Source of the DNA: Cylicocyclus nassatus
Taxonomy: Eukaryota; Nematoda; Chromadorea; Rhabditida; Strongylidae
NCBI GenBank assembly: GCA_958299035.1
Contig: CATQJL010000223.1
Coordinates: forward strand, 52,558,302-52,622,301
Direction: 5' to 3'
Length of the DNA: 64,000 nt
The first letter of the stretch is position 1, and the number at the start of each line of letters is the position of its first letter. The translations under genes were made by a program, and so were the position numbers. Below are positions 31,801-42,900 of this stretch, in pieces. The notes below the pieces were generated by a model. That model made no database searches, was not told the DNA's origin, and was given only the letters and a program-made list of their open reading frames with translations.

Positions 31801-34800
31801 CAACCTAATACTTTTCGATGTAGAAGAGACGCCTATAATTTTGTGAGACCTTTGAAACTCTTCTCTTTTTTTCCTCAATATATCTACATAATGTCGCCTG
31901 AAACCATTTCCATGGAAACTGAACTCATCGAATGGCAACCATATATGGAGAAACTTGAAAGTTTTGAAAAAGAAAACAAACAAGCATACTCATCATTTTT
32001 GGCGTACTTTTTTGATGTGTTTTAGTGCCTTGCGTGACAGGTTGAGAAATCAAATTTTATTCAGTCTGCCACAGGTAAAGATGGCCTAAAGTAGAAAATT
32101 TAGCGTTAAAAGACATTGTTTGGCTGCTCCCCCAATTATTTGTCCTGTCTAAAACTTATCATCTGATGTCTTGCTCTTTATATACATCGATTATCGGATG
32201 CTATCAGAAAATTCTCGAGGCATTTAGTGGGCATCAAGACCAACACGAAACCATTTAAAATTGTGGCTTCAAACGCCACATAGCCTACCGGCTAACCTCT
32301 GGTCTTGAGTGGAACTGTCAGACGTACCCTAAAAATACTAATTGAGGTAGAAATTTATTTTTGTCATTCACTGCGGAATCCGTCTAAGGCCTCGGGCAGA
32401 CTTCACGCGATTTGATCTTCGCGACTCAATCGCGAGGAGACAACTGTTACAACATCATTCCATGCTGATCAACTTTCATTCGGTTGTGATACTTTTCCAG
32501 CCCGAAATTTCTGAATGTGAAATGAAAATGAATGGAAATCTTGGCGATTAGATCGCGACGATTGAGTCGCGTGAAGTCTGACCGGGGCCTAATACTTGTT
32601 CCTATGTACTTCAAAATGTTACCTGAAAACGTTACCGCTCTATAATGAGATACTCTTTAGCACGATCCACTACTGGGTTTTTCCTTCTGTCTGATCTCGG
32701 ATGTCTGTCGCACCGCTTCCCCATCGCTTCATGTCTTCGTCACCACACTACCGGTTCACGTATGTCAATCTCGCCTCATCGATAGCTCTAATTAAGCCAC
32801 TTTCCCAGAGGGTGGAGAGTGAACATATTGTTTTGGTACCAGATGAACAATCACTATTCATAAAGTTGGAAGAGCTTGTAAAAGAGTAAGTAGGACCGGG
32901 TATGAACCATGCTTTGCTTTATTCTGCGAGTTCAGGTCAGATCCAGACATCCTTTTTGGATATGATACCGTACGACTTTCTTGGGGCTACATCTTGAGAA
33001 GAGCTGTGGCTATTGGTTTGCTGAATTTCTATCTTAATATCGGTCGATATCCGAGAGTTAAGTTTTTTTGCTTATCAAGTCTTCATCAACAATTATGCTA
33101 GGAGAAATATTCCGTCTTCTCATCATTTCTACTTCTTCTATTTCAGGACATCGAACGCCTTTGGATCGGCACTACGATCTTCCTGACGATGTTGAACCGC
33201 CATGCGGTCGTTTGTTGAAAGCAGTTTGGAAAATTCTGAGAGCTGAACTTACGCTCAGGTTTGTTAAAGGATGTGACTAATTCTGTGCATTCTCTTTCAA
33301 GTTTCTGCACATACCTTTCCTGCTAAAGTTACTCGGACGTTTTTCTTTTAGGGCTTATGATCGTGGTACAGCTGTTCTTTGTGTACTAAAACGAAAATTC
33401 CCAATTATGGACGATTGTGCCCTTTGCGAAGAGATATTCCTTAGTCCAAAGCCAAGATAGTAAGTCGATGAAAAATTTCTATTTTCTCAAAAATTGTAAC
33501 CCTTTTAGCGCTGCGGTGGCTGATTATGTCAACAGACTCTCCTTGCTAAACATCTCGCTTTTATCTGAGATCAACTGGTTCTTGAGAACAGCAGAAATGG
33601 CTCGGGTTTACGGCATACAATTTTACGAGGTGACATACCACCTGGTCCCACCAAGATAAATGTGAATGTGGTTTTAGGTATGGAGCCGGGGCTCGCAACT
33701 ACGAGTCGAGTCGATGCTTTTTCGACTTGCCCACACCCAAGGCTATGTGCTACCTTCGGTCACTGTGCCGCAAAGAATAAAGTAGGAGAGAAGCATTACT
33801 TCTTTTCGGTAAATCCGAATGTCTTTTTGACTTAAGCAGTCAAATTTTGCAAACTTAATCGTGAAATACGGGTGAATTCTGATTTTTACCTTATCTATTG
33901 TGTTTTTAGAATGGAAGCCCCTGAACAACTACAGCTTGTCATGGAACCGCTTTCCAAAGTCTATTTTGACCCTGTCATCGTCCTAGACTTTCAGGTATTA
34001 GTTTCGGGTAGCTCTTTGAGCTTGGTAGACCATTGTACCTCACAGAGATTTTCAGTCGCTGTACCCTTCCATGGTCATCGCTTACAATTATTGTTTCTCT
34101 ACAATATTTGGAAAGGTAATTCTTGAACGCCTGAAAAAAAAACAAGAAAAGTTGGTTGTTTTTGATTGTAAACAATTTTAAAAATTCCTTTTTTCAACGT
34201 CTACTGAGGTTCCATGAATTCCATCATTCCGACATGGTCTTGCAGAGAGATATTCATAAAATTTTGACATCTCACAAAACATCATTCAAATTTATAGAAT
34301 CTGAAGAGCATGTGTTTTTATCATTCAGTTTTATATAAAACTAAGACTTGAAAACAAGGACGGTGGGAAAATCACTGTCAAATGTGAAAAAGAATGAGAA
34401 GCGATCTTGCGGGAAAAAAGGATAGGGAGGAGTAAAGGGGTCGATGAGATTGAGACAAATTTGCTTAATTATAAGATGATTTAGTCCGATTCTTTTTTAT
34501 TTGGCTCATATCACTATGTTTTTCAAGAACTTTCTTGCAAATTCGTTCCAGGTTTTCGAGCTGGAGAGAATGGCTCGTGAGAATGGTAGCTCCATCAAGC
34601 TTGGTGCCATGAAGTATACGGTAGCGGTAGGTTCAAACCACAGTTGAGTGTCTCCACCATAAGGTTATCTTCACAGAAACCCCAACTTGTGGAGTGCAGT
34701 TTGAAGAAGAAACTCCATTGCTCACCGCTTTCGGCCGCTTTCGTTACTCCAGCCCAGCGTACGGGAGTTCTGCCTACATTCATGAGAGAGGTCGAACTTC

Positions 34801-37800
34801 AATGTGAATTTCTCCTTGTGAAATGAAAAATTCAGGTTCTTGGTGCTCGAGTCATGGTGAAGGCGTCAATCAAACACGCTCGTAGCAAAGTTAGATCTTT
34901 TATCATGATTTATTGTTACCCTCTAAACTTTCGCTTAGACCGTATATTGTAGCGCCTGCGAAGAATTTTGGATGCTCGACAATTGGCTCTGAAGCTCATA
35001 GCCAATGTCACTTATGGTTATACTAGTGCCAACTTTAGCGGAAGAATGCCTTGTGTTGAGGTTGATCAAATCTACTGGTTACTAGAATCACTGTATGTCT
35101 ATCTAATTTTACAGGTAGCAGATGCCATCCTTGGAAAAGGCAGGGAGACCCTCGAACGAGCAATAGCTTTGGTGAATAATGGCAACTATGGCGGTGCGAA
35201 AGTGATATATGGTGACACGGACAGTATGTTTGTGCTTGTTCCAGGTATGATAGAGTGAAACTACTTTTGGTAATATTATTATTCAGACGAAGCCCCCGAC
35301 ATTTTGCTCCATATGTACATACAGGCAACCAAGAATTACTTGAACTTGAAGAAGATGAAAGAAAATTCAAATCTTTTCGAAAACCTTGAGAAGATCTGAA
35401 TTTTCTGTGAATAATCCCGAAACTTCTTTTGGATTTGCAACTTCATTTCTGAATGCATTGCGATTAAACTTCGCAAATCACTAATGCAAAGTTGGCGAAG
35501 GGTTCAGTCCGGAAGTAAAAAAAAAGGTCCACTAAGTGACCCTTTTCAGAACAGAGTACTGCAAAAATCATATATTTGGCCATCTTAACTGTTTGATCTG
35601 ATATTGTCTAGCATCCTTAGCATCATTTTTTCACGGTTGGATTCAAAAGAAATTTCGTTATCTGATGATCCGCTATATCGTTTAGGCGCTACGAGAGCCG
35701 AAGCTTTTGCCATTGGAAGACGTATTGCGGATGATGTGACGAAAGGGAATCCTACACCTGTTGTGTTGAAACTTGAGAAGGTAATATATATTGAACTCCA
35801 ATCATTTTGATCAATTCCAATTCGGAAAAGGTAGACAGTTTATTATCAGTGATTGAACTTGTGAAACTTTTTTGAACATCCTTGCTGCCTGCAAATTGTC
35901 ATACATCACTAGTTTATGCATATACTGGTTGCAGGTATACATGGGTTGTGTTCTTGAAACGAAGAAGCGCTATGCTGGTTGGATGCACGAGAGCGAAGAT
36001 GATGAAGTTGGAGTGCTGGATGCTAAAGGAATTGAGACTGTCCGTAGAGATACCTGCCCAGTCGTAGCCAAGGTGATCCCAGCTCGAAAAACTTCTAGCA
36101 ATCAACGTAACATGGTTCAGGTGCTTGAGCGGAGCTTGAGATTGATTTTCACACGAAATTGGCGAGGGCTCGGCATCTACTTGGATTCAAAACTGTCAAG
36201 GCTTCGTGATCTGCCGTACACTGACTTTTTATTCTCAAAAGAGTATCGAGGTCATTACGCTGAAAATGGCCCCGTACCTCAGTTAAAAGTGGCAATGTAA
36301 GAACTCTAGTGAAGGTTCATCGGTGTCGAACCAAAGTTTTCCAGGTCCATGGCAGCCAAAAGTCCTGCCCACATAGCTCTTCACGGTGAACGCCTTCCTT
36401 ATATCGTTACCTATGGTCCACCAGAAGCTACAGTGATATCGTGTGTACGTTCACTTACGGACTTCTTGGCGGATAAAAGTCTACAGGTGATTTTCCACTT
36501 CAAAATATTTTTTGAACTAACCCTCGATTTATTCTAGGTTCATACTGCCTATTATGCTCGTGCACATATCTTACCGGCTCTACGTCGGGTTACCGATCTT
36601 CTTCTTCTTTCAATACAATGGCATGCTGATGCTAATTCACCCTGTTTTACGTAAGCGTCATTTTCTTATTTCCTACCCATTTTTTCTCTAATTTTTTACA
36701 GAAATCTGTTTTCAGACCAGGCTGCTTAACTGCTGGTAGCGATCCATGGTGCTCGTTTTGTGTTGAACTCGACTCAGCTTTCCAGTTTGCTTTAAATACC
36801 CTAAGCCGCGAACAGCGGCTACAAGCAATAACACGTGTTATCTGCAGTCACTGCATGCGGCAACCTCTCTGTGATATGGATCGGTGCCAAAATCATGCTT
36901 GTCCTGTGAGAAAGGTAATTGTAACCCTTGATTCAACTGGATTGGCGGCTGGAAGGCGGGACTTTGTGACCTAATTATGGCCGCTCTCCCTCGCGACGCA
37001 GCCTGCGTCTCTTTCGCGCTCGTGTCTCTGATCATTCTCTAGCCTTAAAGGCAGTGTCCGGGCAGAAACTCGACTTCTAAAAAATCAACTTATCTGGGGT
37101 TATCCGCAACGCTGAATCCGAAAATCCACATCAGAAGGCGCGAAAACGGCGAGAACATGCATTTTCCAAGTCCTCACATTTCGAAATTTGGGGATCCCCG
37201 CCAGGCTAAGACGCAGAGGTTGCAAAGAGCGCACGGTTTTTAACTGTGGCGGCATACGTACTCTGCCGTCTGGCAGGAATTCAAACAACTCGGAGGACCC
37301 CGCCCCAAGGCGTAAGTTTCCCCAATTTGCAATCGTTTTTCTTGCTTTAGGTCGAACGTTTTATGCTCGCAGTTGCGCGATGTTGTGTCTCAGGGGGGCT
37401 ACTTTCACATGGCAGAGAAATCTCAGAACCCCCATTTTGCCCGGACACTGCCTTTAAAGGCAGCGTCCAAGCAGATCCGAGCGCGACGACCACGCCCACT
37501 TCCCTCGGACGGCCAACCCCTTATGAACGAAATCTCCTCAGCCTTGACGTGTTTTCACATGACCAACTCAGTCGAACTTACAGCGTTTACCTGTTAATAC
37601 TTGCTTTCGACAAGGATAACATCAGAAGCACTCGTCCGGGTTTTCCCAAAATAGCCCCAAAAGGTGGTTTTCTGAGAAATTCACGCTTTTTGAGTTCCAT
37701 ATTCGGAATCAGCGCCATGGAAAGGCCTGGATAACATGGACGCTGCCTTTAACTAGATCACGAAGCCTTCCAGCCGCCAATCCCGTTGAGTCAAAGCGTA

Positions 37801-37941
37801 CGCCATTCCCCTAGGATGATTTCTTGTCTATTCCTTGGCTCATATATGTTTCAGATCTGGAACAGTTTGTTACGAAGCAGAGCTCCCATAGCGGTCCGTA
37901 GGCATCGACTTTATGCTCATACAAGCATCTCAGAATTCTGA
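26328..37941 (+). CDS. rev-3: DNA polymerase zeta catalytic subunit REV3
   Basis: Family B polymerase that extends from mismatched or damaged termini in translesion synthesis, partnered by Rev7 and Pol delta accessory subunits. It is recognised by collinear similarity to human REV3L. Landmarks are HVHGFLPYML in the N-terminal domain, SDPDILFGYD in the exo-like domain, DFQSLYPSMVIAYNYC (motif A), LKLIANVTYGYTSANFSGR (motif B), YGDTDS (motif C), TKKRYAG, KGIETVRRD and the C-terminal cysteine clusters. The start is the first Met after an in-frame stop. The stop is TGA at 37939-37941, after a final exon that matches the human C-terminal LSRVNRELSKAP helix. The N-terminal to catalytic spacer is far shorter than in mammals. 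Only 31081-32808 is unresolved. Confidence 0.93.
29123..29163. repeat. Transposon-terminus-like sequence with 12-G run
   Basis: CAGTGGCGGTCCCAGGATTT followed by a run of 12 G at 29152-29163, inside a rev-3 intron (28839-29348). CAGTGGCGG...GGGG sequences are a familiar form of DNA transposon ends; only one end is visible here. Confidence 0.35.
29349..31080 (+). CDS. rev-3: rev-3: acidic linker exons
   Basis: Exon 29349-29587 (NVLPEHLVILDEPNLDSTIA and then a strongly acidic tract), exon 29640-29681 (RQSTALEDLFDGSP), exon 30878-30932 (MPLNVSLDATALLSTSTN) and exon 30980-31080 (EEEEDVDLEEIGFLSAASL). The joint GSP|MPLN is chosen because both sides are phase 0 and every frame of a possible exon at 29764-29902 clashes in phase or stops. 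The intron at 29682-30877 then carries a complete 918 bp mariner-like MITE. This region corresponds to the long disordered centre of REV3. Confidence 0.65.
29917..30834. mobile_element. Mariner-like MITE in rev-3 intron
   Basis: 918 bp with termini TTAGGTTGATTCATAATTAATGCACG / CGTGCATTAATTATGAATCAACCTAA and TA duplications at both sides. Terminal TTAGGTTGN and TA targets are typical of mariner-type elements. No transposase frame. Confidence 0.8.
31081..32808 (+). other. rev-3: unresolved stretch before the exo-like domain
   Basis: Conserved family sequence between the linker and the exo-like domain should lie here, but no exon chain fits phase at both ends. Candidate coding pieces are 31393-31517 (VAFLQEGRWLRLETARELDF), 31690-32022 (open in one frame) and 32701-32808 (open into the next exon). 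A 202 bp MITE occupies 32388-32589. An assembly error or poorly conserved small exons could explain it. Confidence 0.4.
32388..32589. mobile_element. MITE, copy of nested MITE 2
   Basis: 202 bp, GGCCTCGGGCAGACTTCACG / CGTGAAGTCTGACCGGGGCC, with TAA at 32385-32387 and 32590-32592. The interior is nearly identical to 10708-10895. Confidence 0.82.
32809..33629 (+). CDS. rev-3: rev-3: exonuclease-like domain exons
   Basis: Exons 32809-32885 (RVESEHIVLVPDEQSLFIKL), 32936-33042 (SDPDILFGYD...SWGYILRRAVAIG), 33147-33258 (HRTPLDRHYD...LKAVWKILRAE), 33352-33444 (AYDRGTAVLCVLKRKFPIM) and 33509-33629 (ADYVNRLSLLN...EMARVYGIQFYE). The first start may lie further left, since the frame is open to 32701. 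The ends at 33042 (GTCGAT) and 33444 (GTCCAA) are weak donors chosen for phase. A stronger GTAAGT at 33461 would need a frame shift, because a TAG intervenes. As in other Rev3 proteins, the proofreading carboxylates are not evident. Confidence 0.75.
33678..36650 (+). CDS. rev-3: rev-3: polymerase domain exons
   Basis: Exons 33678-33781 (WSRGSQLRVESML), 33910-33994, 34056-34115 (SLYPSMVIAYNYC), 34552-34626, 34677-34790, 34836-34889, 34953-35060 (DARQLALKLIANVTYGY), 35115-35244 (VIYGDTDSMFVL), 35686-35780, 35935-36072 (ETKKRYAGWMH, KGIETVRRDTCP), 36121-36296, 36345-36486 and 36538-36650. All junctions keep phase. The catalytic Asp of DFQSLYPS and both Asp of YGDTDS are intact, so an active polymerase is expected. 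The introns at 34791-34835 (45 nt) and 36073-36120 (48 nt) are very short, and the latter is open in frame. Confidence 0.92.
36716..37941 (+). CDS. rev-3: rev-3: C-terminal cysteine domain and stop
   Basis: Exon 36716-36914 has WCSFC and ICSHCMRQPLCDMDRCQNHAC, the CysA and CysB regions. CysB of Rev3 binds a 4Fe-4S cluster and the Pol31/Pol32 accessory subunits in the family. CysA looks atypical: the first pair is C-x4-C (PCFTPGC) across the exon joint rather than C-x2-C. The final exon 37855-37941 (IWNSLLRSRAPIAVRR...) ends in TGA. Its 940 nt intron is almost wholly transposon-derived. Confidence 0.87.
37049..37453. mobile_element. Nested TTAA-flanked MITE, left
   Basis: 405 bp, AGGCAGTGTCCGGGCA...TGCCCGGACACTGCCT, with TTAA at 37045-37048 and 37454-37457. 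TTAA duplication suggests the piggyBac superfamily. Confidence 0.78.
37458..37748. mobile_element. Nested TTAA-flanked MITE, right
   Basis: 291 bp, AGGCAGCGTCC...GGACGCTGCCT, with TTAA at 37454-37457 (shared with the left element) and 37749-37752. A diverged inverted copy lies at about 56090-56515. Confidence 0.78.
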
Positions 37942-38267
37942 ATCTCACTTTATCGCTTTAACCTTCTGCGCTCTTAAACTTGGGTTCACCGACTATAAGT
38001 TTGAGCGTTTGAGTACCTCCATAAATTAACTTTCAATGACATTTCCCGAGCTCTGTCGAAAGAGTTGCAACGTTCATATCTATGTATTATACTCAATACT
38101 CAATCCTTTTTTCATGTTTGAAATAGTTTCTTTCGAATCTTATGTTGTGATTTTATTTCACTTTAATGATACTTCTCTACATCAGTATTTTTGCTCTAGC
38201 TCTTATAACTTAGTCACAGCTGGATACTGCTGGCTTTAATGGAATAATCCCTGCATTTCTGTGATAC

Positions 38268-38292
38268 AATAAATCATTTAAGTTGCAATAAA
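38268..38292 (+). terminator. Polyadenylation signals of rev-3
   Basis: AATAAA at 38268-38273 and again at 38287-38292, about 330 nt after the TGA. Confidence 0.5.
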
Positions 38293-38635
38293 TCACTCGA
38301 GTTGTTCATGTCATGAAAATTTGATGAACGCGATGCTTGTTATTTTCATCTTCAAGATTAAGTAGAGATTCTTCAATCTCGCTTCATAACCTGGTACGGA
38401 AAACAAGGAGAAACAGATGGGTTTGCAGAGCGAGAACTTTTCATATAAGCTCAGAATGAGGGGTGAGGGCAGTCCAGTAGCTGTGGAGCTAGTACTCCAG
38501 TACCTCTCATAGTTCAGTGCCTGGACATGTATGTGATGTCTCTAAGAAATCGAAGTTCCCTGCATTCCGGACCCAGCGATGGCGAGAACTACAATCGCTA
38601 GTTTTTTTCACAGTTCAGTATACAGGTTATTCATG

Positions 38636-38641
38636 TTTATT
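38636..38641 (-). terminator. Polyadenylation signal of the esterase gene
   Basis: AATAAA on the minus strand (TTTATT on +), 42 nt after the stop codon. Confidence 0.5.
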
Positions 38642-38682
38642 TATATTTAGAGAAATTATAACACAGTTCACAATCATTGGTA

Positions 38683-39993
38683 TCATCGTGTAATTACGAT
38701 ATTATCATAGGGCTTGTTTCTTGGGCTGGTTCCTTTTGAGACGACGGCATAAATGACGATTCCCCAAATAACAATTGCCAAAATGGCTACCAAAAGCCAT
38801 AGGGCCCACCAAGCTCTGCGGTACGCACTCAACTGAAACTAAATCATTGCTTTTCATTTGTTATGCTTCAAAATTCCGAGGATCAGTCTATGGTGACTAC
38901 ATTAAGAAGTTCTGCATCAAAGATTCACGCAATGGAAGATTATTATGGAAGCTGCTGGGTGATGAAATAAAACAGCACTTTCTTCTGGTCAAAAACTAGG
39001 AAAATTTTGCCTTAAGCCAAAAATTTTTATAAACCATCATTAATGGCAGCAGAGCAAGTATACAGGGCTGGTTCTGTCAAACTAGGAAACGTAATTCTTG
39101 ATCAAAAATCTAAGAATTTTTTCTATATTTTTCAAATTATTCCCATATATGCTATGTATCCTCGAGTCATTTTTAACCTAAAGTGAGTTGCACACTATGC
39201 GCGCCAACCGACGACACCCCAGCTCCTAGTAAGACCTTCTAGCCCAACAAACTGTAGAAATGTGCATTACTTACCAATAAATATTTAGCCGAATAAAAGA
39301 GATAGGAAAACAGGGATAAATCACCGAAAATGAGCAGATTTTAATCCTACAAGTCGTCAAATAGCGTGCATGCTGTGCAATACGCACATTAAGTTGCTAG
39401 CGACTCGACGACATCTCTGTTGTGCTTTGTTATGCATATCGGAGGTCTTTTTGACAGAATTAAGAAGAGCAATAAAGAAATACAAAATCATTCAGCACAA
39501 TTTTTCCAAAGAACCGAAACCAAAAGCAGAAGGAATTCCATAGAAGCTTTCATCTAATAGAAAATCAAGATGATTCATTGCATATGGAAGAGTTTGTAAA
39601 TTTTCCAACAAATTTGGGCAAGACGAAAGGACAACGTAATTCAATGCCGTAGAGAATCTGCTTTTGCTAGTGAAAAATTTCAATCAAATTTACCAATCTT
39701 CTTTTTCAAAAGATCTTTTTTGGACGTCAGTACCGACCTGTACCCTCTCCTCATTGCTCAGATCCGCATCCGGGTCGACGTTTGCGTCACCATCGCCTCC
39801 CACATGTTGAGTTATGAGGTCCGCTTCCACATTCCAAAACTTCGGGTTTGGCCAATGCAGCTCACCTTGGATTACCCTAAACGAGAGATTTTTAACCTAT
39901 TCCACGAAACTTGCTTTTCCCACTTACTTGGGTGGAAGATCGATGGAGACATGCTCAGTGGTCACATTTCCTTTGAAAGGCGGCCAAGCGAAT
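38683..39993 (-). CDS. Esterase: C-terminal exons with membrane anchor
   Basis: Exon 39993-39928 ([10 protein letters not shown]...SIDLPPK), exon 39876-39738 ([18 protein letters not shown] and then an acidic [12 protein letters not shown] stalk) and exon 38832-38683. The last encodes [20 protein letters not shown] followed by GIVIYAVV, a single hydrophobic helix with basic residues before it. The tail is about 20 residues and ends NIVITR before TGA. Many secreted family members stop near the PPK segment, so this form is an anchored one. Confidence 0.88.
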
Positions 39994-42900
39994 CTAAACC
40001 CTGAAGATCATGGTTCCTCATTCATCTGCCTGCTGCGCTGAGCTATCGCCAACCTCTTCGTGGATGGATCGCCTGTTTTTGCGAAGTTTGTCACCATATT
40101 AGTCAAGATTTTAGCCATGTTCTCATCTCTCTTGGTGAAGGGGCGTATCTCGAAGTTGCTACTGTAGCCTCTGGTAAAAATGAACGCATGGTCGAGACCG
40201 TGGAACGCTTCCATTTTGCGATCTGGAAAGATTATCATAGGTCTTCTTTCTCTTGAGCAAATGTCTCTAGCCAACTTTTTCCATAGTAAGCATTTTAGGA
40301 ATCTAAAGGGAATGGTGGATACCAAAGGCAGCTTCCCCAAGAACGGGTCGGAAAAATTTCAAACGATAGAGCTGTGCAAGTACTTCGCTTTCATCCGTAA
40401 TTTAAATTTCGTAAATTTAATGCGAGGGGAGGCCAGAGACCTTCATACAGAGAATATTTTGTTAAATCTTCTGACTTACCTTTCAAAGTTTGGTCTTTTC
40501 GTACTACTGTTACAGGATCTCTTCCGAACAAGTCAAATGTCTTCTTTTCCTAAAACAAATCCACTAGAAGTAATCGGTAATGTAAAAAAATTTTTCGAAA
40601 TATTTTTGCATTACATACCTCCTCAAATATGGGGCTTTCAGGAATATAGTCAAATGAATAAGCGAATACAGTGACATTGTTCTGAATGTAGGCGTCTATT
40701 TCTCTTTGACATGGAGCTACAAACTCTATGTCGGCTTCCATCTAAAAAAGGACTTTAGCATACTAATGACCGTCAAAACCATTTGAAATTTATGGAAGTT
40801 CTCCTTCCCTATAATATTAGCTTTTCACCTTTTGCAAGGCAGAAACCACTCGGCTGGTCTCAAAAGTGTTTGAAGGATCATCGATGTATCTGAAACATGA
40901 TTTTTCAGATTTTGGTCATAATTATCTCACTCCTCACCTTACGAATGAAGCGTTGGCTACAAGGTGCAGCGTAGAATTGCTGAGCTTTATGGCCGAAGTA
41001 TCGTGGAAGGAGCTTTCGATTATACGAAAAACGCTCTCAGCTGACTCTTCAGCTGTCAGCGTAGCTTTCCGGTGGAGATTGTAGAATTGCGCTGGAATGG
41101 TCTTTTGGTTGAACTTTTAACTTTTTCTCTTTACTCACGTTTTTTGTGTGCCCATTCTTTGCGAGCAACACCAGTCAAGATTGGGATTCTTGCGTAATTT
41201 CGAGCCAAATCCACGCCAGATGTTGGTATGAGATCACCATCGACAACCATCTTTGATACTCCTAGCTGGAAAGCAGAATAATCTTAGAGTCTAAATCGCG
41301 CCGAGGAAAGATTCATTCTCATCTTTTTTCTCATTCTTTCAAAAGTGTGTTATAATATGTTTTTCTAGTAATACGAGGTTATTGTAGGATTTCGCAAATT
41401 CGTAGTGTCTGTAAAATCACAGTGCATCATCCACATTCGGTCCCCGAGAGAGCATTTTCGACAAAATCATGAATCAGTGTAAATATAGCACCTAATATCG
41501 TTCTTAGGCCTTCTCTCATGTTCCTTTGTAGATAGAAATTAATCTTTTCGTTGGAAAATCGTTACGATCCTCAAATCGTATTGCTTGTAGGCAAATAATT
41601 GTGCATCTAAATTTGGGTCCTTAGAGGAAAAAATGACGAATTTGCTCGGCTCAAATATCAACCCTAGGATTTGGGAAAAGGACCGTTGATAATTCACAGA
41701 AAAGGGAGCGTTACAGTACCCTTCCTTGGATCTGCCGTAATGCTCAGAAAATATCTCATGACGTTCAGACAATAAGGGGTCAAAAACTTACTTCAATAGC
41801 CAGGGCTTTCCGAAACAGGGGCGAGCTGAAATTCAGTCCTTTTCTGAGACATTCGAGCTGTTCCTGTTGAGATTGATCGACCTAAGATGAAACCAGCGAA
41901 AATACAATTGACAAATAACTTGAGTTGCTTTAAGATTTGAAGAACGAAAGTTCCGCTGAACATACCGTCAAACACGGAACCAGTTCCGTCTGATAGTTGC
42001 ATCGTTTCTGTAGCACTTCTTCTGCAGTATATTCGTCGCCTATTACTTCCCATGTGAATTCTCCGTTTATCATCTTCTCGCACCTAGGGTCCCGATAAAT
42101 CTTTGAAATAGCATGAAAGTAATAAAGTTTCTACCTCAAGTAGCTGATCAGATTCTCCAAACTCCATGCTGGTGTTCCGTGTCTGTGGATTGCCCAGCCA
42201 GCAGTAGCTGAGCCGCTCATTATGATTGCTTGCTGGGCAAGACCTAAGAATAAATGTTTTTGATCCATAAAGAGGTTATTCTGGCACCTTCAGTTTTTGG
42301 GCTCAGTGCCAGCAAACTGGTTGCAGCTCCTCCGGCAGATTCGCCCATTATAGTGACCCTATTTGGGTCTCCACCAAATTGTTTGATATTGGATTGTATC
42401 CATTGTAGGGCCATTACTTGATCCCATATACCATAATTGCCTTCTAATCTGTCACCAACTCTTACATTGAGAAAACCTGAACGTTATTTTCTTAATGGAC
42501 CACGACATTTCATATCGATACAATAAAGCCTAGCAATTGCAAGAAAACGCAACAAAGTTAGCTTTAGAATTACGACGAAGTAACGCTATTTTTTCAGCCG
42601 TTGCTCTCCTTTTTACGCTGACAAGCTTTTAGCAAAAAAATGAACAAAAAACGAATGACAGATGCACTTAGCAGCTCTAGGGAGCACAGCTGGAACAGCT
42701 TTTATTGCTGTAGTCAAAGCACTTCCTATGGCGATTCTGCTGATGACTATAGACCACTTTTGTGGTCAAATGCAATTTGCTCTCGATAAATTAATAATTG
42801 AGATATATTGGAGAAAATGTCAAACGGTTAGAGTGGCGAATCAAAGAGCTGTTCAATACGAATATTCGGCGAAGATATGACTCAAACACACTTTATGATT

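Larger units (their letters stand above)
36928..37799. mobile_element. Outer TIR element filling the last rev-3 intron
   Basis: The left terminus TTGATTCAACTGGATTGGCGGCTGGAAGGC is mirrored by GCCTTCCAGCCGCCAATCCC...TTGAGTCAAA at the right. Its left part (GACTTTGTGACCTAATTA.GGCCGCTC, CGCGACGCAG.CTGC, CTGATCATT) recurs inverted at 58530-58690. Two TTAA-flanked elements are nested within it. Confidence 0.7.
37942..38682. other. Convergent rev-3 / esterase 3' region
   Basis: 741 bp between the two stops. It contains polyadenylation signals for both strands and no gene. Confidence 0.6.
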
